Origin: Streptomyces physcomitrii | GTDB lineage: Bacteria; Actinomycetota; Actinomycetes; Streptomycetales; Streptomycetaceae | Direction of reading: 5' to 3' | Assembly (NCBI RefSeq): GCF_012273655.1 | Contig: NZ_JAAWWP010000002.1 | Coordinates: forward strand, 124,001 to 188,000 | Length of the DNA: 64,000 nt | Shown here: positions 25,587 to 34,976 of the stretch, piece after piece | Position numbering within the stretch: the stretch's first letter is position 1 | How the letters are laid out: every line of letters begins with the position of its first letter | Position numbers and translations under genes: made by a program | Notes under the pieces: model-generated | Seen by the model: only the letters and a program-made list of their open reading frames with translations | Told to the model about the DNA's origin: nothing | Database searches by the model: none

Positions 25587-27041
25587 ATGACCACCCTGCA
25601 AGACCCCCACGAGACAGGGACCGAGGCGCCGCCCGTCCTGCGCACCGGGCCGGTTCTCCTGGTGCTGTTGTCGGCCATGTTCTTCGCCCAGTTCGACTTC
25701 TTCGTCGTGAACGTGGCCGCGCCGTCCATGGAGGAGAGCATCCACGCCAGCTCCGCGGCGCTCGAACTGGTCGTCGGCGGCTACGCCTTCGCCTACGCGG
25801 CCGGGATGATCACCGGCGGGCGGCTCGGCGACGGCTACGGCCACCGCCGCCTGTTCGTCATCGGCACGCTCGCCTTCGGCGCGACCTCGCTGCTGTGCGG
25901 GCTGGCGGACACCCCCGGGCAGCTGATCGCCGCCCGGCTCGCCCAGGGACTCGCCGGGGCGGTCATGGTGCCGCCGGTGCTCGCCGTGGTCACCGCCTAC
26001 TTCCCGGACGAGAAGAAGCCGCGCGCGATGGCCTGGTACGGGGTCGCCGCAGGGCTCGGCTCCATCGCCGGGCAGGTCTTCGGCGGCGGCCTGGTGGCCT
26101 CCGACTTCGCCGGGCTCGGCTGGCGCACGATCTTCCTGATCAACGTGCCCTTCTGCCTGGTCATCGCCTTCGCCGCGATGAAGGTGCTGCCCGCCCACAC
26201 CCGCCGCGAGAAGGTCGGCCTGGACCCGATGGGCGCGGTCGGCGTCTCGCTCGCGCTTGCCCTGCTGCTCGTCCCGCTGACCACCGGCCACGCCTCCGGC
26301 TGGCCGGCCTGGACCTGGATCAGCATGGCGCTGGCCCTCCCGGTGGGCGCGGTCACCCTGTGGTGGCAGCGGACGCTGGCGGCCCGCGGCGGCAACCCGG
26401 TGCTCGTGATGTCCCTGTTCCGCAGCGCCTCCTTCCGCGGCGGCGTGATCGCCAGTGTGGCCTTCATGGTCTACTTCGGCAGCTTCATGTTCACCCTGAC
26501 GCTGCTGCTGCAGTCCGGGCTCGGCCTCGACCCGCTGGAGGCGGGCCTGGTCTTCTCGCCGATGGGCGTGATGTTCACGGCGACCTCGATGGTCGGCGGC
26601 CGGCTCACCGGGCGCTGGGGCATGAACGCCCTGGTGGTCTCCGGCGGGGTGACCGCGCTCGGCCTCGCGATGCTGGCGCTGCGCCTGATCGCGGCCGACA
26701 CCGACACCGGAGTGCCGTACATCGTCCTGTGCCTCTGCCTGATCGGCGGCGGCAACGGCGTGGTGCTGCCCGCCCTGTTCGGCGCGGCGCTCACCACGGT
26801 CCGCCCGCAGGACGCCGGTACCGCCTCCGGCATCCTCACCACCAGCCAGCAGTTCGCCAGCGCCGCCGGTGTCGCGGCCGTCGGCGCCCTGTTCTTCGCC
26901 GTGGCGGGCGGGGACGCCACGGGGCGCGACTGGTCCGTCGCGATGGCCTGGGCGACCGGGGTGAGCTTCCTGCTCGTCCTCGTCGTGATGGCCACCACCT
27001 GGACCTTCAAGCGCTTCAGCCCGCCCCCCTCGCGCACCTGA
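25587..27041 (+). CDS. MFS transporter, DHA2 family
   Basis: The 484-residue, roughly 14-helix exporter starts at ATG 25587 with GAGGA upstream. Motifs GRLGDGYGHRRLF and RLAQGLAGAVMVPPVLAVV mark the EmrB/QacA group, and its architecture is like the 6309-7766 pump. Its position inside the 3-hydroxyanthranilate region suggests export of that product and self-protection. Confidence 0.87.
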   Translation: MTTLQDPHETGTEAPPVLRTGPVLLVLLSAMFFAQFDFFVVNVAAPSMEESIHASSAALELVVGGYAFAYAAGMITGGRLGDGYGHRRLFVIGTLAFGATSLLCGLADTPGQLIAARLAQGLAGAVMVPPVLAVVTAYFPDEKKPRAMAWYGVAAGLGSIAGQVFGGGLVASDFAGLGWRTIFLINVPFCLVIAFAAMKVLPAHTRREKVGLDPMGAVGVSLALALLLVPLTTGHASGWPAWTWISMALALPVGAVTLWWQRTLAARGGNPVLVMSLFRSASFRGGVIASVAFMVYFGSFMFTLTLLLQSGLGLDPLEAGLVFSPMGVMFTATSMVGGRLTGRWGMNALVVSGGVTALGLAMLALRLIAADTDTGVPYIVLCLCLIGGGNGVVLPALFGAALTTVRPQDAGTASGILTTSQQFASAAGVAAVGALFFAVAGGDATGRDWSVAMAWATGVSFLLVLVVMATTWTFKRFSPPPSRT

Positions 27042-27097
27042 GTCCGCGGGGACGGGTCCGCCCCGTCCCCGCCCCCTCCCACCGAGAGGCGACACGC

Positions 27098-28939
27098 ATG
27101 TGTGGAATAGCAGGCTGGGTCTCCTTCGACCCGGACGTCCCCGTCACGGCCGAGGTCGCCCAGGCGATGACCGACACCATGGTCTGCCGCGGCCCCGACG
27201 CCGAGGGGCTGTGGACCACCCCGACCGTGGCGCTCGGCCACCGGCGGCTGTCCGTGGTCGACCCGGCCGGCAGTGCCCAGCCGATGTTCTTCGCACGCGA
27301 GGGCGAGGTGGTGGTCGCCCTCAGCTACAGCGGCGAGGTCTTCAACTACCGTGAACTGCGGCAGGAGTTGCTCGGCCGCGGGCACACCTTCCGGACCGCC
27401 GGTGACACCGAGGTGGTGCTCCGCGCCTACCTGGAGTGGGGCGAGGACGTCACCGAGCACCTCAACGGCCAGTACGCCTTCGCCCTCTGGGACGCCCGGA
27501 GCGAGGAACTGCTCCTGGTCCGCGACCGCCTGGGCATCAAGCCGCTCTACTACCAGCCCGTCCCCGGCGGCCTCCTCTTCGGCTCGGAACCCAAGGCGAT
27601 CCTGGCCCACCCCCGGATCCGGCCCGCGATCGACGCCGAGGGCTTCGCCGAACTCCTCGGCTTCACCAAGACCCCGGGCCACGCCCTCTACAAGGGGATG
27701 TACGAGCTGCGCCCCGGCCACACCCTGCGGATCGGCCGCGGCGGCATCGCGGTGCGCCGCTACTGGGCGGTGGAGTCCTACGAGCACACCGACGACCTGG
27801 ACACCACCATCGGCCGGGTACGGGAACTCCTGGAGGACATCGTCGACCGCCAGCTGGTGGCCGACGTACCCGTGGGGACCCTGCTCTCCGGCGGCCTGGA
27901 CTCCAGCATCATCACCGCCCTCGCCGCCCGCCGCAGGACCGCCCCGATCAAGTCCTTCGCCCTGGACTTCGCCCGGCACGCCGACACCTTCCGCGCCGAC
28001 GACTGGCGCGGCACCCCGGACGCCCCCTTCGCGGAGCTGCTCGCCCGGCACGTCGGCTCCGACCACCGGGTCGTCTCGCTGCCCTCCGAGGCGCTGCTCG
28101 ACACCACCGCCCGCGAGGCGGTCATGCGCGCCCGCGACCTGCCCTTCGACCTCGGGGACGGCGACACCTCGCTCTACCTGCTCTTCCAGGAGGTGCGCCG
28201 GCACTGCACGGTGGCCCTGTCCGGCGAGTCCGCCGACGAGATCTTCGGCGGCTACCGGTGGTTCAACCACCCCGAGACCCTCGCCGCGGAGACCTTCCCC
28301 TGGCTCGCGCCGCCCTTCGGCACCGGCATCGCCGGACCCGGCAGCGGCCCGGGCGAGTCCCTGATCAACCGGGACCTGCTGACCAAGATCGACCTCGGCG
28401 GCTACCGCGTCCGGCGCTACCACGAGGCCCTCGCCGAAGTCCCGTACCTGCGAGGGGAGTCGGCCGCCGACCGCCGGATGCGCGAGATCGGCTACCTGCA
28501 CCTGACCCGCTTCCTGCCCTGGATGCTCGACCGCAAGGACCGGGCCAGCATGGCGGCGAGCCTGGAGGTCCGGGTGCCCTTCTGCGACCACCGCCTGGTG
28601 GAGTACGTCTTCAACACCCCCTGGGCGATGAAGTCCTTCGACGGCCGGGAGAAGAGCCTGCTGCGCGCCGCCACCCGCGACCTGCTGCCCGCGGAGATCG
28701 CCGACCGGGTCAAGGCGCCGTACCCGATCACCCGGGACCCGCACTACCTCGAAGGGCTGCGGACCTCCCTCAAGCGCGTCACCGAGGGCCCCGCCGCGCC
28801 CGTACGGGAGCTGCTGGACGAGGAGGCGCTCGCCGCCGCCACCGCGGACGACCCGGCCCCGGGCTACCGCACCGGCACCGAGCTGGTCCTCGCCCTGGAC
28901 TTCTGGCTGCGCACCCAGGACGTCGACCTGGAGCTCTGA
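27098..28939 (+). CDS. AsnB-type glutamine-hydrolysing asparagine synthase / amide synthetase
   Basis: The 613-residue full-length enzyme starts at ATG 27098. Cys2 (MCGIAGW) is the N-terminal nucleophile of the class II glutaminase domain (1-200). The synthetase domain has the ATP pyrophosphatase loop LLSGGLDSS near residues 262-270 and SGESADEIFGGY. In biosynthetic clusters such enzymes convert a carboxylate to an amide with glutamine nitrogen. Here amidation of the 3-hydroxyanthranilate-derived acid is an inference. A spare housekeeping asparagine synthase is the alternative. Confidence 0.83.
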   Translation: MCGIAGWVSFDPDVPVTAEVAQAMTDTMVCRGPDAEGLWTTPTVALGHRRLSVVDPAGSAQPMFFAREGEVVVALSYSGEVFNYRELRQELLGRGHTFRTAGDTEVVLRAYLEWGEDVTEHLNGQYAFALWDARSEELLLVRDRLGIKPLYYQPVPGGLLFGSEPKAILAHPRIRPAIDAEGFAELLGFTKTPGHALYKGMYELRPGHTLRIGRGGIAVRRYWAVESYEHTDDLDTTIGRVRELLEDIVDRQLVADVPVGTLLSGGLDSSIITALAARRRTAPIKSFALDFARHADTFRADDWRGTPDAPFAELLARHVGSDHRVVSLPSEALLDTTAREAVMRARDLPFDLGDGDTSLYLLFQEVRRHCTVALSGESADEIFGGYRWFNHPETLAAETFPWLAPPFGTGIAGPGSGPGESLINRDLLTKIDLGGYRVRRYHEALAEVPYLRGESAADRRMREIGYLHLTRFLPWMLDRKDRASMAASLEVRVPFCDHRLVEYVFNTPWAMKSFDGREKSLLRAATRDLLPAEIADRVKAPYPITRDPHYLEGLRTSLKRVTEGPAAPVRELLDEEALAAATADDPAPGYRTGTELVLALDFWLRTQDVDLEL

Positions 28940-28956
28940 GCCCCGCCCCGCACCAC

Positions 28957-28990
28957 GACGGCGGGCCGCCCCACCGGGCGGCCCGCCGTC
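28957..28990. terminator. Bidirectional terminator hairpin
   Basis: Perfect 15-bp GC-rich stem (28957-28971 / 28976-28990) with a four-base loop, located between the convergent asnB-type gene and the SDR gene. Confidence 0.8.
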
Positions 28991-28996
28991 CGCGCG

Positions 28997-29773
28997 TCAG
29001 ACGCCGAGCGTGGCGCCGCCGTCCACCGTCAGCTCGTGCAGGGTGATGTGGCCGGCCTCCTCCGACAGCAGGAAGAGGACGGCGTTGGCGACATCGCTCG
29101 GCACGGCCAGCTTGCCCAGCGGGATACCCCCCTTGAAGCTCTCCAGGGACCCCTCGACGGTGGCCTTGCGGCTGCTCTCGTCCTCCTCGTCCCACATCCC
29201 GGTCAGCATCGGGGTGTCGGTGGAGCCGGGCGCCACGACATTGCAGCGGATCCCGTAGCGGGCCACCTCCAGTCCGAGGCTCTTGGTGAACAGCGTGGCG
29301 GCGGCCTTGGAGGCGCAGTAGGCCGCCATCCCGGTCCTCGCCACCAGGGCGGCGTTGGAGGCCACCGTGACGACGGCCCCGCCGCCGCGCGCGACCATGG
29401 CGCGCACCACGGCCCGGGAGACATGGAAGACACCGTCCGCGTTCACGCCGAAGGTGGTCCGCCAGTCCTCGTCGGTGAGGTCGAGCACCGGCTTGAAGCG
29501 CATCACCCCGGCCACGTTGACCAGGAAGTCCAGCGGCCCGAGCCGGCTCTCGGCGGCGGCCACCACCGCGTCCACCTCGGCGCTGTCGGAGACGTTCGCG
29601 GGGAACGCCTCGATACGGTGCCCGTCCCCGGCCAGGGCCGCGACCGTCTCGCCGAGGCGCCCGGCGTCCCGGTCGACCGCCGCCACCCGCACCCCTCGCC
29701 CCACCAGAGCCCGGGCTACGGCAGCGCCGATACCGCCCGCCGCGCCGGTGACCAGAGCGACCTTGTTCTGCAT
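28997..29773 (-). CDS. SDR dehydrogenase, EntA/DhbA-like (probable DHHA to 3-hydroxyanthranilate)
   Basis: The 258-residue classical SDR starts at ATG 29773 (GGAG six bases upstream). VTGAAGGIGAAVARAL binds NAD, and the AAYCASKAA Tyr-Lys pair and NVVAPGSTDTPM match 2,3-dihydro-2,3-dihydroxybenzoate dehydrogenases. With PhzE- and PhzD-type enzymes in the same region it most likely aromatises DHHA to 3-hydroxyanthranilic acid, as in benzoxazole and related clusters. It is separated from the other genes by a terminator and has its own promoter. Confidence 0.8.
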   Translation of the reverse strand: MQNKVALVTGAAGGIGAAVARALVGRGVRVAAVDRDAGRLGETVAALAGDGHRIEAFPANVSDSAEVDAVVAAAESRLGPLDFLVNVAGVMRFKPVLDLTDEDWRTTFGVNADGVFHVSRAVVRAMVARGGGAVVTVASNAALVARTGMAAYCASKAAATLFTKSLGLEVARYGIRCNVVAPGSTDTPMLTGMWDEEDESSRKATVEGSLESFKGGIPLGKLAVPSDVANAVLFLLSEEAGHITLHELTVDGGATLGV

Positions 29774-30237
29774 GAGCGTCTCCAAGTTGGCTGGACTGAC
29801 GGGGATTCCACCGGACCCGGGCACCACACGGCACCGGGCACGGCTCTCGTACGGCCGCCGAGGACCCGGCGGCCGAGCAGGCGGGAGGCCCGGCTAACGC
29901 GGGGCCCCGGGGAGGGGACGAGCCGTACCGGCGCGGCCGGGAGGCGGTCCGGACGTACAGAACCGGACAACGTCGGGGCGCCGGAACAGGAGAGGGGAAG
30001 GGCGGCGGAGGGTCCCGCCGCGGCGAGAAAACGCTGTCTTCGCTCCGCTGAGCATCTCTCGGCGGGGAGCGGGCGTGCGGCGCCGGGCCACCGCCGCGTC
30101 CCGGGCGGAACAGCAGATGACCGAAAATGAACGGTCCGCTCCGCCCCCGCGGCAGTTACATGTTCTTGTCATGATCCCGCGCATCGGACGGTTCTCAGGG
30201 GGAGGACGGGAGAGCCGGGAGGCGGGAGATCACCGGG
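29774..30237. other. Intergenic region between SDR and PucR-type regulator
   Basis: About 460 bp containing the divergent promoters. No convincing ORF, hairpin or RNA gene was found. The right end is relatively AT-rich (30119-30180), consistent with the promoter of the 30238 gene. Confidence 0.3.
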
Positions 30238-32160
30238 GTGGAGCCCAGCGCCCTCACCATCCTGGAACTGCTGGCCGAAGGTGCTCCGGCCGAACGGCTC
30301 CAGGCCTTCGCCGCCCGGGCCCGCCGCGGCGAGTCGGACGCGCGGAGCCTCGCGGCCGTCGAGGAGGGGGTCCGGCTCGCCCGGACCGTCCACGAGCGGT
30401 GCGAACAGCGGCGCCAGCGGGAGGCCGGACTGTCCGCCCTGCTGAGCGTCGCCCTGGAACTCGCGGGGCCCCTCGGCCCGCGCTCCCTCCTGGACCTGGT
30501 CACCCGGCGGGCCCGCCTGCTGCTCGGGACCGACCTGGCCTGCGTCGTGCTGCCCGGCGCGGACGGCGGCCCGGCCCTCGTCCGCGCGGCGGACGGCCAT
30601 GTCTCGGCCCGTACCGTCGGCCTCGCCCTGCCCACCCTCGCCGACCTCGGCGACGCCGCGGTCACCGGCGCCATCCCGGTCTGGACCCCCGACTACCCGC
30701 ACGACGAGCGCGTCCGGCACAGCCCCGCGCTGGACGCGGCGGTCGCGGCCGAGGGGGTGCGCGGGGTCCTGGTGGCACCGCTCGGCCGCGGCGGACCCGG
30801 CGGCGCCCTCTACCTCGCCGACCGCAGCCCCCGGCACTTCACGCACGAGGAGATCTCCCTGGTGGGCCTGCTCGGCGAACTCGTGGGCGCCGCCCTGGAG
30901 AAGGCCACCGCCCTGGAGCGGGCCCGCACCGAGCTGTCCGCCCTCAGCACCCGCCACGAGCAGTCCGAGCGGCGGCTGCGGACCACCGCCGAGCTGCGCG
31001 AGCTGCACCACCGCCTGATCGGCCGGGCCCTGGAGGGGGCGGCCCCCTCCGCGCTGACCGAGGCCGCCGCGGCCCGGACCGGCGGCGCGCTGCGCGTCCT
31101 CGCCGCCGACGGCACCGTGCTCGACACCACCGGCGGCGCCCCGGCCTGGGGCGACGAGGAGGGCGACGGGCCCGCGACGGTGGCCGCGCACACCGCGGGC
31201 CGCCCGGTCGCCCTGGGCGAGGGCCGCTGGGCCGCCCCGGTCAGGGCCCGGGGCACGGCCCTCGGCACCGTCCTGCTGCGGCAGGACCGTCCGGTCACCG
31301 ACACCGACGTACAGGTCCTCGGCATCCTCGCCGAGGCGATGGCCGTGCTGCTGCTCGGCGTCGAGGCCGGTTCCTCCGCGGCCCCGGGCCGCCGCCGCGA
31401 CGGACACCTGGACGACCTGCTCACCGGCCCCTCGCCGCTGGTCGGGCAGACCGGGCGCTACCCCCTGGACCCCGGGCGGCCGCATGTCGTCCTGGTCGCC
31501 CTGACGAAGACCGGCGAGCTGGGCCGGGCGGTCGCCTGGGCGGCGCTGCACGCCCACCGCACCGGCGGGCTCGCGGGCGAGCGGCGCGATCTGCTCGTCC
31601 TGGTCCTGCCGGGCACCGACCCGGGCCAGGCCGCCCGCGCCGTCATGGACGAGCTGGCGCCGCTGCTCGACGGGGCCGTGACCCTCGCCGGGGCGGGACC
31701 CGTGACCCACCAGGCCGCCGCCTCGGCCGCGTTCGAGGAGGCCCACCAGTGCCTCGACGCGATGATCGCCCTCGGCGCCACCGGCTGCGCCGCCTCCGCC
31801 CGCGAACTCGGCTTCTTCGGGGCGCTGCTCTCCGACGACCGGGACGTCCCCGCCTTCGTCCACGCGGCGATCGGCCCCGTCCTCGACTACGACCGGCAGC
31901 GGTTCACCGAGCTGACCAAGACCCTGGAGGCCTGGTTCCGCTCCGGCGGCAGCCCGACCTACGCCGCCCAGCAGCTCTTCGTCCACCCCAACACCGTCAG
32001 CCGCCGGCTGGAGCGGATCGGCGGACTGCTCGGCCCCGACTGGCAGCAGCCCGACCACACGCTGAAGATCCAGCTCGCCCTGCGGCTGCACGGCATCCGG
32101 CAGTCCCTGCTCGCGCGGCGCGGCGGCGCGCCGGACGAGATCACCGGGCGCCCCGGGTAG
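30238..32160 (+). CDS. GAF-domain PucR/CdaR-type transcriptional regulator
   Basis: The 640-residue protein starts at GTG 30238. A GAF-like sensor lies at about 75-225 (ALYLADRSPRHFTHEE is typical). A helical and a CdaR-type middle region follow, then a C-terminal PucR HTH_30 domain (LEAWFRSGGSPTYAAQQL, then VHPNTVSRRLERI). Such regulators respond to small molecules and control nearby catabolic or biosynthetic genes. It may control the 3-hydroxyanthranilate genes or the divergent SDR gene. Its 3' end abuts the convergent transposase-like remnant. Confidence 0.83.
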   Translation: MEPSALTILELLAEGAPAERLQAFAARARRGESDARSLAAVEEGVRLARTVHERCEQRRQREAGLSALLSVALELAGPLGPRSLLDLVTRRARLLLGTDLACVVLPGADGGPALVRAADGHVSARTVGLALPTLADLGDAAVTGAIPVWTPDYPHDERVRHSPALDAAVAAEGVRGVLVAPLGRGGPGGALYLADRSPRHFTHEEISLVGLLGELVGAALEKATALERARTELSALSTRHEQSERRLRTTAELRELHHRLIGRALEGAAPSALTEAAAARTGGALRVLAADGTVLDTTGGAPAWGDEEGDGPATVAAHTAGRPVALGEGRWAAPVRARGTALGTVLLRQDRPVTDTDVQVLGILAEAMAVLLLGVEAGSSAAPGRRRDGHLDDLLTGPSPLVGQTGRYPLDPGRPHVVLVALTKTGELGRAVAWAALHAHRTGGLAGERRDLLVLVLPGTDPGQAARAVMDELAPLLDGAVTLAGAGPVTHQAAASAAFEEAHQCLDAMIALGATGCAASARELGFFGALLSDDRDVPAFVHAAIGPVLDYDRQRFTELTKTLEAWFRSGGSPTYAAQQLFVHPNTVSRRLERIGGLLGPDWQQPDHTLKIQLALRLHGIRQSLLARRGGAPDEITGRPG

Positions 32161-33360
32161 CCGCGCGGCCGAACTCCTGGCGAGCGCCGCCACCGTGTGG
32201 GCGGCCGAGGCGAGGGTGACATGGCGGTGCCAGCCGTTGTACGAGCGTCCGGCGAAGTCCCGTACGCCGACCCGGTCGGCGATCTCGGCGAAGTCGCGGT
32301 CCACCCGCGCGGCCGACCGGCTGAGCCCGAGCAGCGCGGCGGGCCGGTGGTGCACCAGGTCGCTCAGCCAGACCTCGGTGGGCCAGTGCCGCCCCTTCGG
32401 CCCGGCGCCGAGCAGGACCAACTCCCCCTCCCCGCGCGGCCCGGCGGTGGCGGCGCTCCCCGGCAGGCTCACCCGGACACTCGCGACCAGGGTGCGGCCC
32501 TCCCGTCCCGCCGCCGCGGCGGTCGGCGCCAGGCGGTGCGGCAGCCCCGACATCCGCAGGATCCGGTGGGCCGGCAGCGCGCTCTCGTGCTGCCCGGCAC
32601 CGGCCGGGGTCAGCGGCAGCGTGCGGCGCACCCGGAGCATCAACGGGACGCCCGCCGCGCGTAATCGGCCGAGCAGCGCGGGTACGGCCAGTTCGCGGGC
32701 GTCCAGGACCACCGGGACCGCCGGGCGCTGCCAGCCGTTGGCCACCTCGAGGAAGGTCTCGGCCACGCAGTCGCTCAGCGTCCCGCCGCCGGGGGCCGGG
32801 GGCTCGGGGGCCCGGTCCGCCGCCTGGGTGGTGTCCGCCGCCGCCCGGGTGCCGTCCGCCGCCGGACCGGGCAGGTGCAGCCGCCAGTTGACGGGGGCGC
32901 TCAGCCGCGGCGAGACCGCCCAGACGCTCACCGCCTGCTGGGCGTTGAGCACTTGGCCGAGCGCGGGTACGAAGCGCCTGCCCACCCCCACGCTGTGGGT
33001 GCCCGCCTTCGGGATCAGCACGGGGCGCACCACCCAGGCGTACGGCGGTGCCAACCGGTCGAGATAGCGGGAGAGTTCCTGCCGCACCGGCATCCAGTCC
33101 CAGGTGGAGCTGCAGACGAAGTGGTGCAGGCTCTGCTCGGAGGCGGCTCCGTCGATCAGCGTCGCGATATTGCGGATCGACTTGCGGCCCCGGGCGCGCA
33201 GCAGGCCCTGGATGTACTGGACCCCCCGGCGGCGCTGGTCGCTGCGGGGCAGCGAGGCGAACAGGGCCGAGGTCAGCTCGTCGAGGACGATCTCGTAGGC
33301 TTCCCCCACGGCCAACGGCCCGTGCGGTCCCTGCGGCACAGCCGAGGTCGTGCTGTTCAT
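32161..33360 (-). pseudogene. IS701-like (DDE) transposase-derived protein, catalytic Asp lost, no native stop
   Basis: About 400 residues from ATG 33360 show the IS701-type layout: GTHSVGVGRRFV, VNWRLHLP, VVLDAREL and a C-terminal NGWHRHVTLASAAH. The first catalytic Asp region, usually a DDTGF motif before KKGxHSVGV, reads RPVLIPKAG, so the DDE triad is broken. Homology stops where the convergent PucR gene ends. The frame then has no stop and runs antisense through that gene to 30169, implying a lost 3' end. There are no flanking inverted repeats or target duplications that I can see. It is either a domesticated DNA-binding protein or a remnant. Confidence 0.6.
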
Positions 33361-33865
33361 GAGGTCTCCCCGGGCGTGGTCACTGAAGTGCATCCGCGCT
33401 GACGTCCCATCGGCACCTCGGAAAGGTAGGCGGGGGACTCGCACCGGGCCCAGGTGTGCCGGACCACGCACTGGTGGTATCGCACAGTGATCGGACCCTC
33501 ACCTCCGGCCGCCGCCGCCCGCCCGGAGCGCTCCCTCCCGCGTGCCGCACCACCAGGCACAGGGGACTCCCCCACCACCTGCCGCCCCTTCCTCCCCAAT
33601 CCCCCGGTTCCGCCCGGCCGCGCCTGGTTCGGGGCGGGGGGAGGGATTGGTTCCGTCGCGCGGGCGGAAGGCCGCCGAGCGGTCGGCCGCGGGTCACCGG
33701 CGCCGAAGGTGCGTGGGCGGTGCCGCATCGGCCGTCACGGCACCGCCGGGTCGCCGGAGCGGGGTGCCCCGCCGGGCGGCCGGGCGGGGTGTGGCACGCG
33801 GGGTGTGGCACGCGGGGTGTGGCACGCGGGGGTGCTGCGGGGGCGGCAGGCGGACGGCTGGGGGC
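33361..33865. other. Intergenic region with 14-bp tandem repeats
   Basis: About 500 bp upstream of the transposase-like gene with no credible ORF. It contains three exact GGTGTGGCACGCGG copies at 33788-33829. The left part likely holds the promoter of the minus-strand gene. Confidence 0.35.
33788..33829. repeat. Three exact 14-bp tandem repeats
   Basis: GGTGTGGCACGCGG is present three times without spacing. A 14-bp unit shifts frame, fitting a non-coding or decayed segment just before the trypsin-nSTAND pseudogene. Confidence 0.85.
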
Positions 33866-34800
33866 AGGCGGACCTGGTGGGCGAGGGGTCTCCGGTCTCC
33901 CGGGGCTTCAGCGGCGGACCCGTCCGGGACGAACGCCTCGCGGGCGTGGTCGGCAAGCTCGCGGTCGCCGAGTCCGGTCGGCCGCCCGTCAGCTGCCTGA
34001 TCCCGACGGCTCAACTCCTGGCCGCCCGGCCGGAGTTGCGCGAGATCACCCGGCCGCCCCGGCCCTTCCGCGGACTGGCCGCCTTCCAGGAGGAGGACCC
34101 GGCGCTCTTCCACGGCAGGCGGGCGGAGAGCGAGGCGGTGGCGCGGGCACTGGCCGCCGAGCGCCGGGTCACCGTCGTGGGCTCTTCCGGATCCGGCACG
34201 TCCTCGCCGGCCCTGGCCGGTGTGGTGCCCCGGCCGCGCGCGGCGGGCGCCCAGGTGGTCGTCCCGCGGCGGACGCCCGACAGCCGCCCGGCGACCACCT
34301 TCGCGGCGGGGCCGCTGCCGCACCTCGAACCCGGACTTCCGGAGGCCGAGCGCCCCGGCCGGATCGCGGAACTCGCCGAGGTGCCGCGTGAGCACGGCCC
34401 CGCGGACGTGGTGGCCCGGCTGCGGCTGCGCGGCGGTCGCCGACTCCTCGTCGTCGTCGACCGGTTCGAGGAGGTCCTCGGCCCGGAGCCGGACGCCGTC
34501 GCGGAGTTCGCCGCCCTGCTCGACGACAAGGCGCTGCCCGGCACCGTACGGATGCTGCCCACCCTGCGCGCCGGCTTCCTGGAACCGGTTGCCCACCCAC
34601 CGGGCGTACGAGCAACTCGGCGGTGTCACGGGGGCGTTGGGCGACCACGCCGAGGAGGTCCGGGCCGCACACGTACCGCCGGAGGACGCGGAGGTGGCCC
34701 GGCGGCTGCTCTCCCGGCTGGTCCGGGTGCACCGGCGGGCCCGCAGCGGCTGCCCTCGGGGGCGTCGGCGGGCGCGCTGTCGGTGTCGGGCGATTAGCTG
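33866..34800 (+). pseudogene. Frameshifted trypsin-nSTAND ATPase remnant
   Basis: The plus-strand frame from about 33866 encodes SRGFSGGPV (the C-terminal GxSGGP of a trypsin-like domain) followed by RPFRGLAAFQEEDPALFHGR, the usual junction to an nSTAND NTPase. The P-loop reads GSSGSGTSS, with Thr replacing the Lys, and VVVDRFEEVLG is the Walker B region. After about 34590 similarity moves to the +1 frame (AYEQLGGVTGALGDHAEEVRAAH), and the WD40 or other sensor part is missing. It is therefore a decayed member of the bacterial trypsin-nSTAND conflict or signalling proteins. Confidence 0.7.
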
Positions 34801-34902
34801 ACCTCGCCTTCCTCGGCGCGCAGTTGGCGGACCGTGTGGCCGTCGGTCGTCTGCGGCGCCGGGACTCCGGTTGCGGCGCCGAGAACCGGCTGCTGTAGCG
34901 CG

Positions 34903-34946
34903 CCGGGTTTCCGGTCCCGTCTGGGGGAACGGGACCGGAAACCCGG
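34903..34946. terminator. Terminator hairpin downstream of the peptidoglycan-binding gene
   Basis: Perfect 18-bp stem (34903-34920 / 34929-34946) with an eight-base loop, 31 bp beyond the stop at 34977 of the minus-strand gene. Confidence 0.8.
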
Positions 34947-34976
34947 GGGTCTGGCGGGCGGCGGTGCCCGCCGGTG

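Noticed and set aside
14706..29773. Benzoxazole (nataxazole-like) cluster
   Set aside because: 3-Hydroxyanthranilate genes, ligases and KS genes fit partly, but no amidohydrolase-type benzoxazole cyclase is visible and an AsnB and KS-beta are unexplained.
30169..32160. Long minus-strand continuation of the IS701-like frame
   Set aside because: It lies antisense to the well-supported PucR-type gene, loses transposase similarity and is just an open frame of GC-rich DNA.
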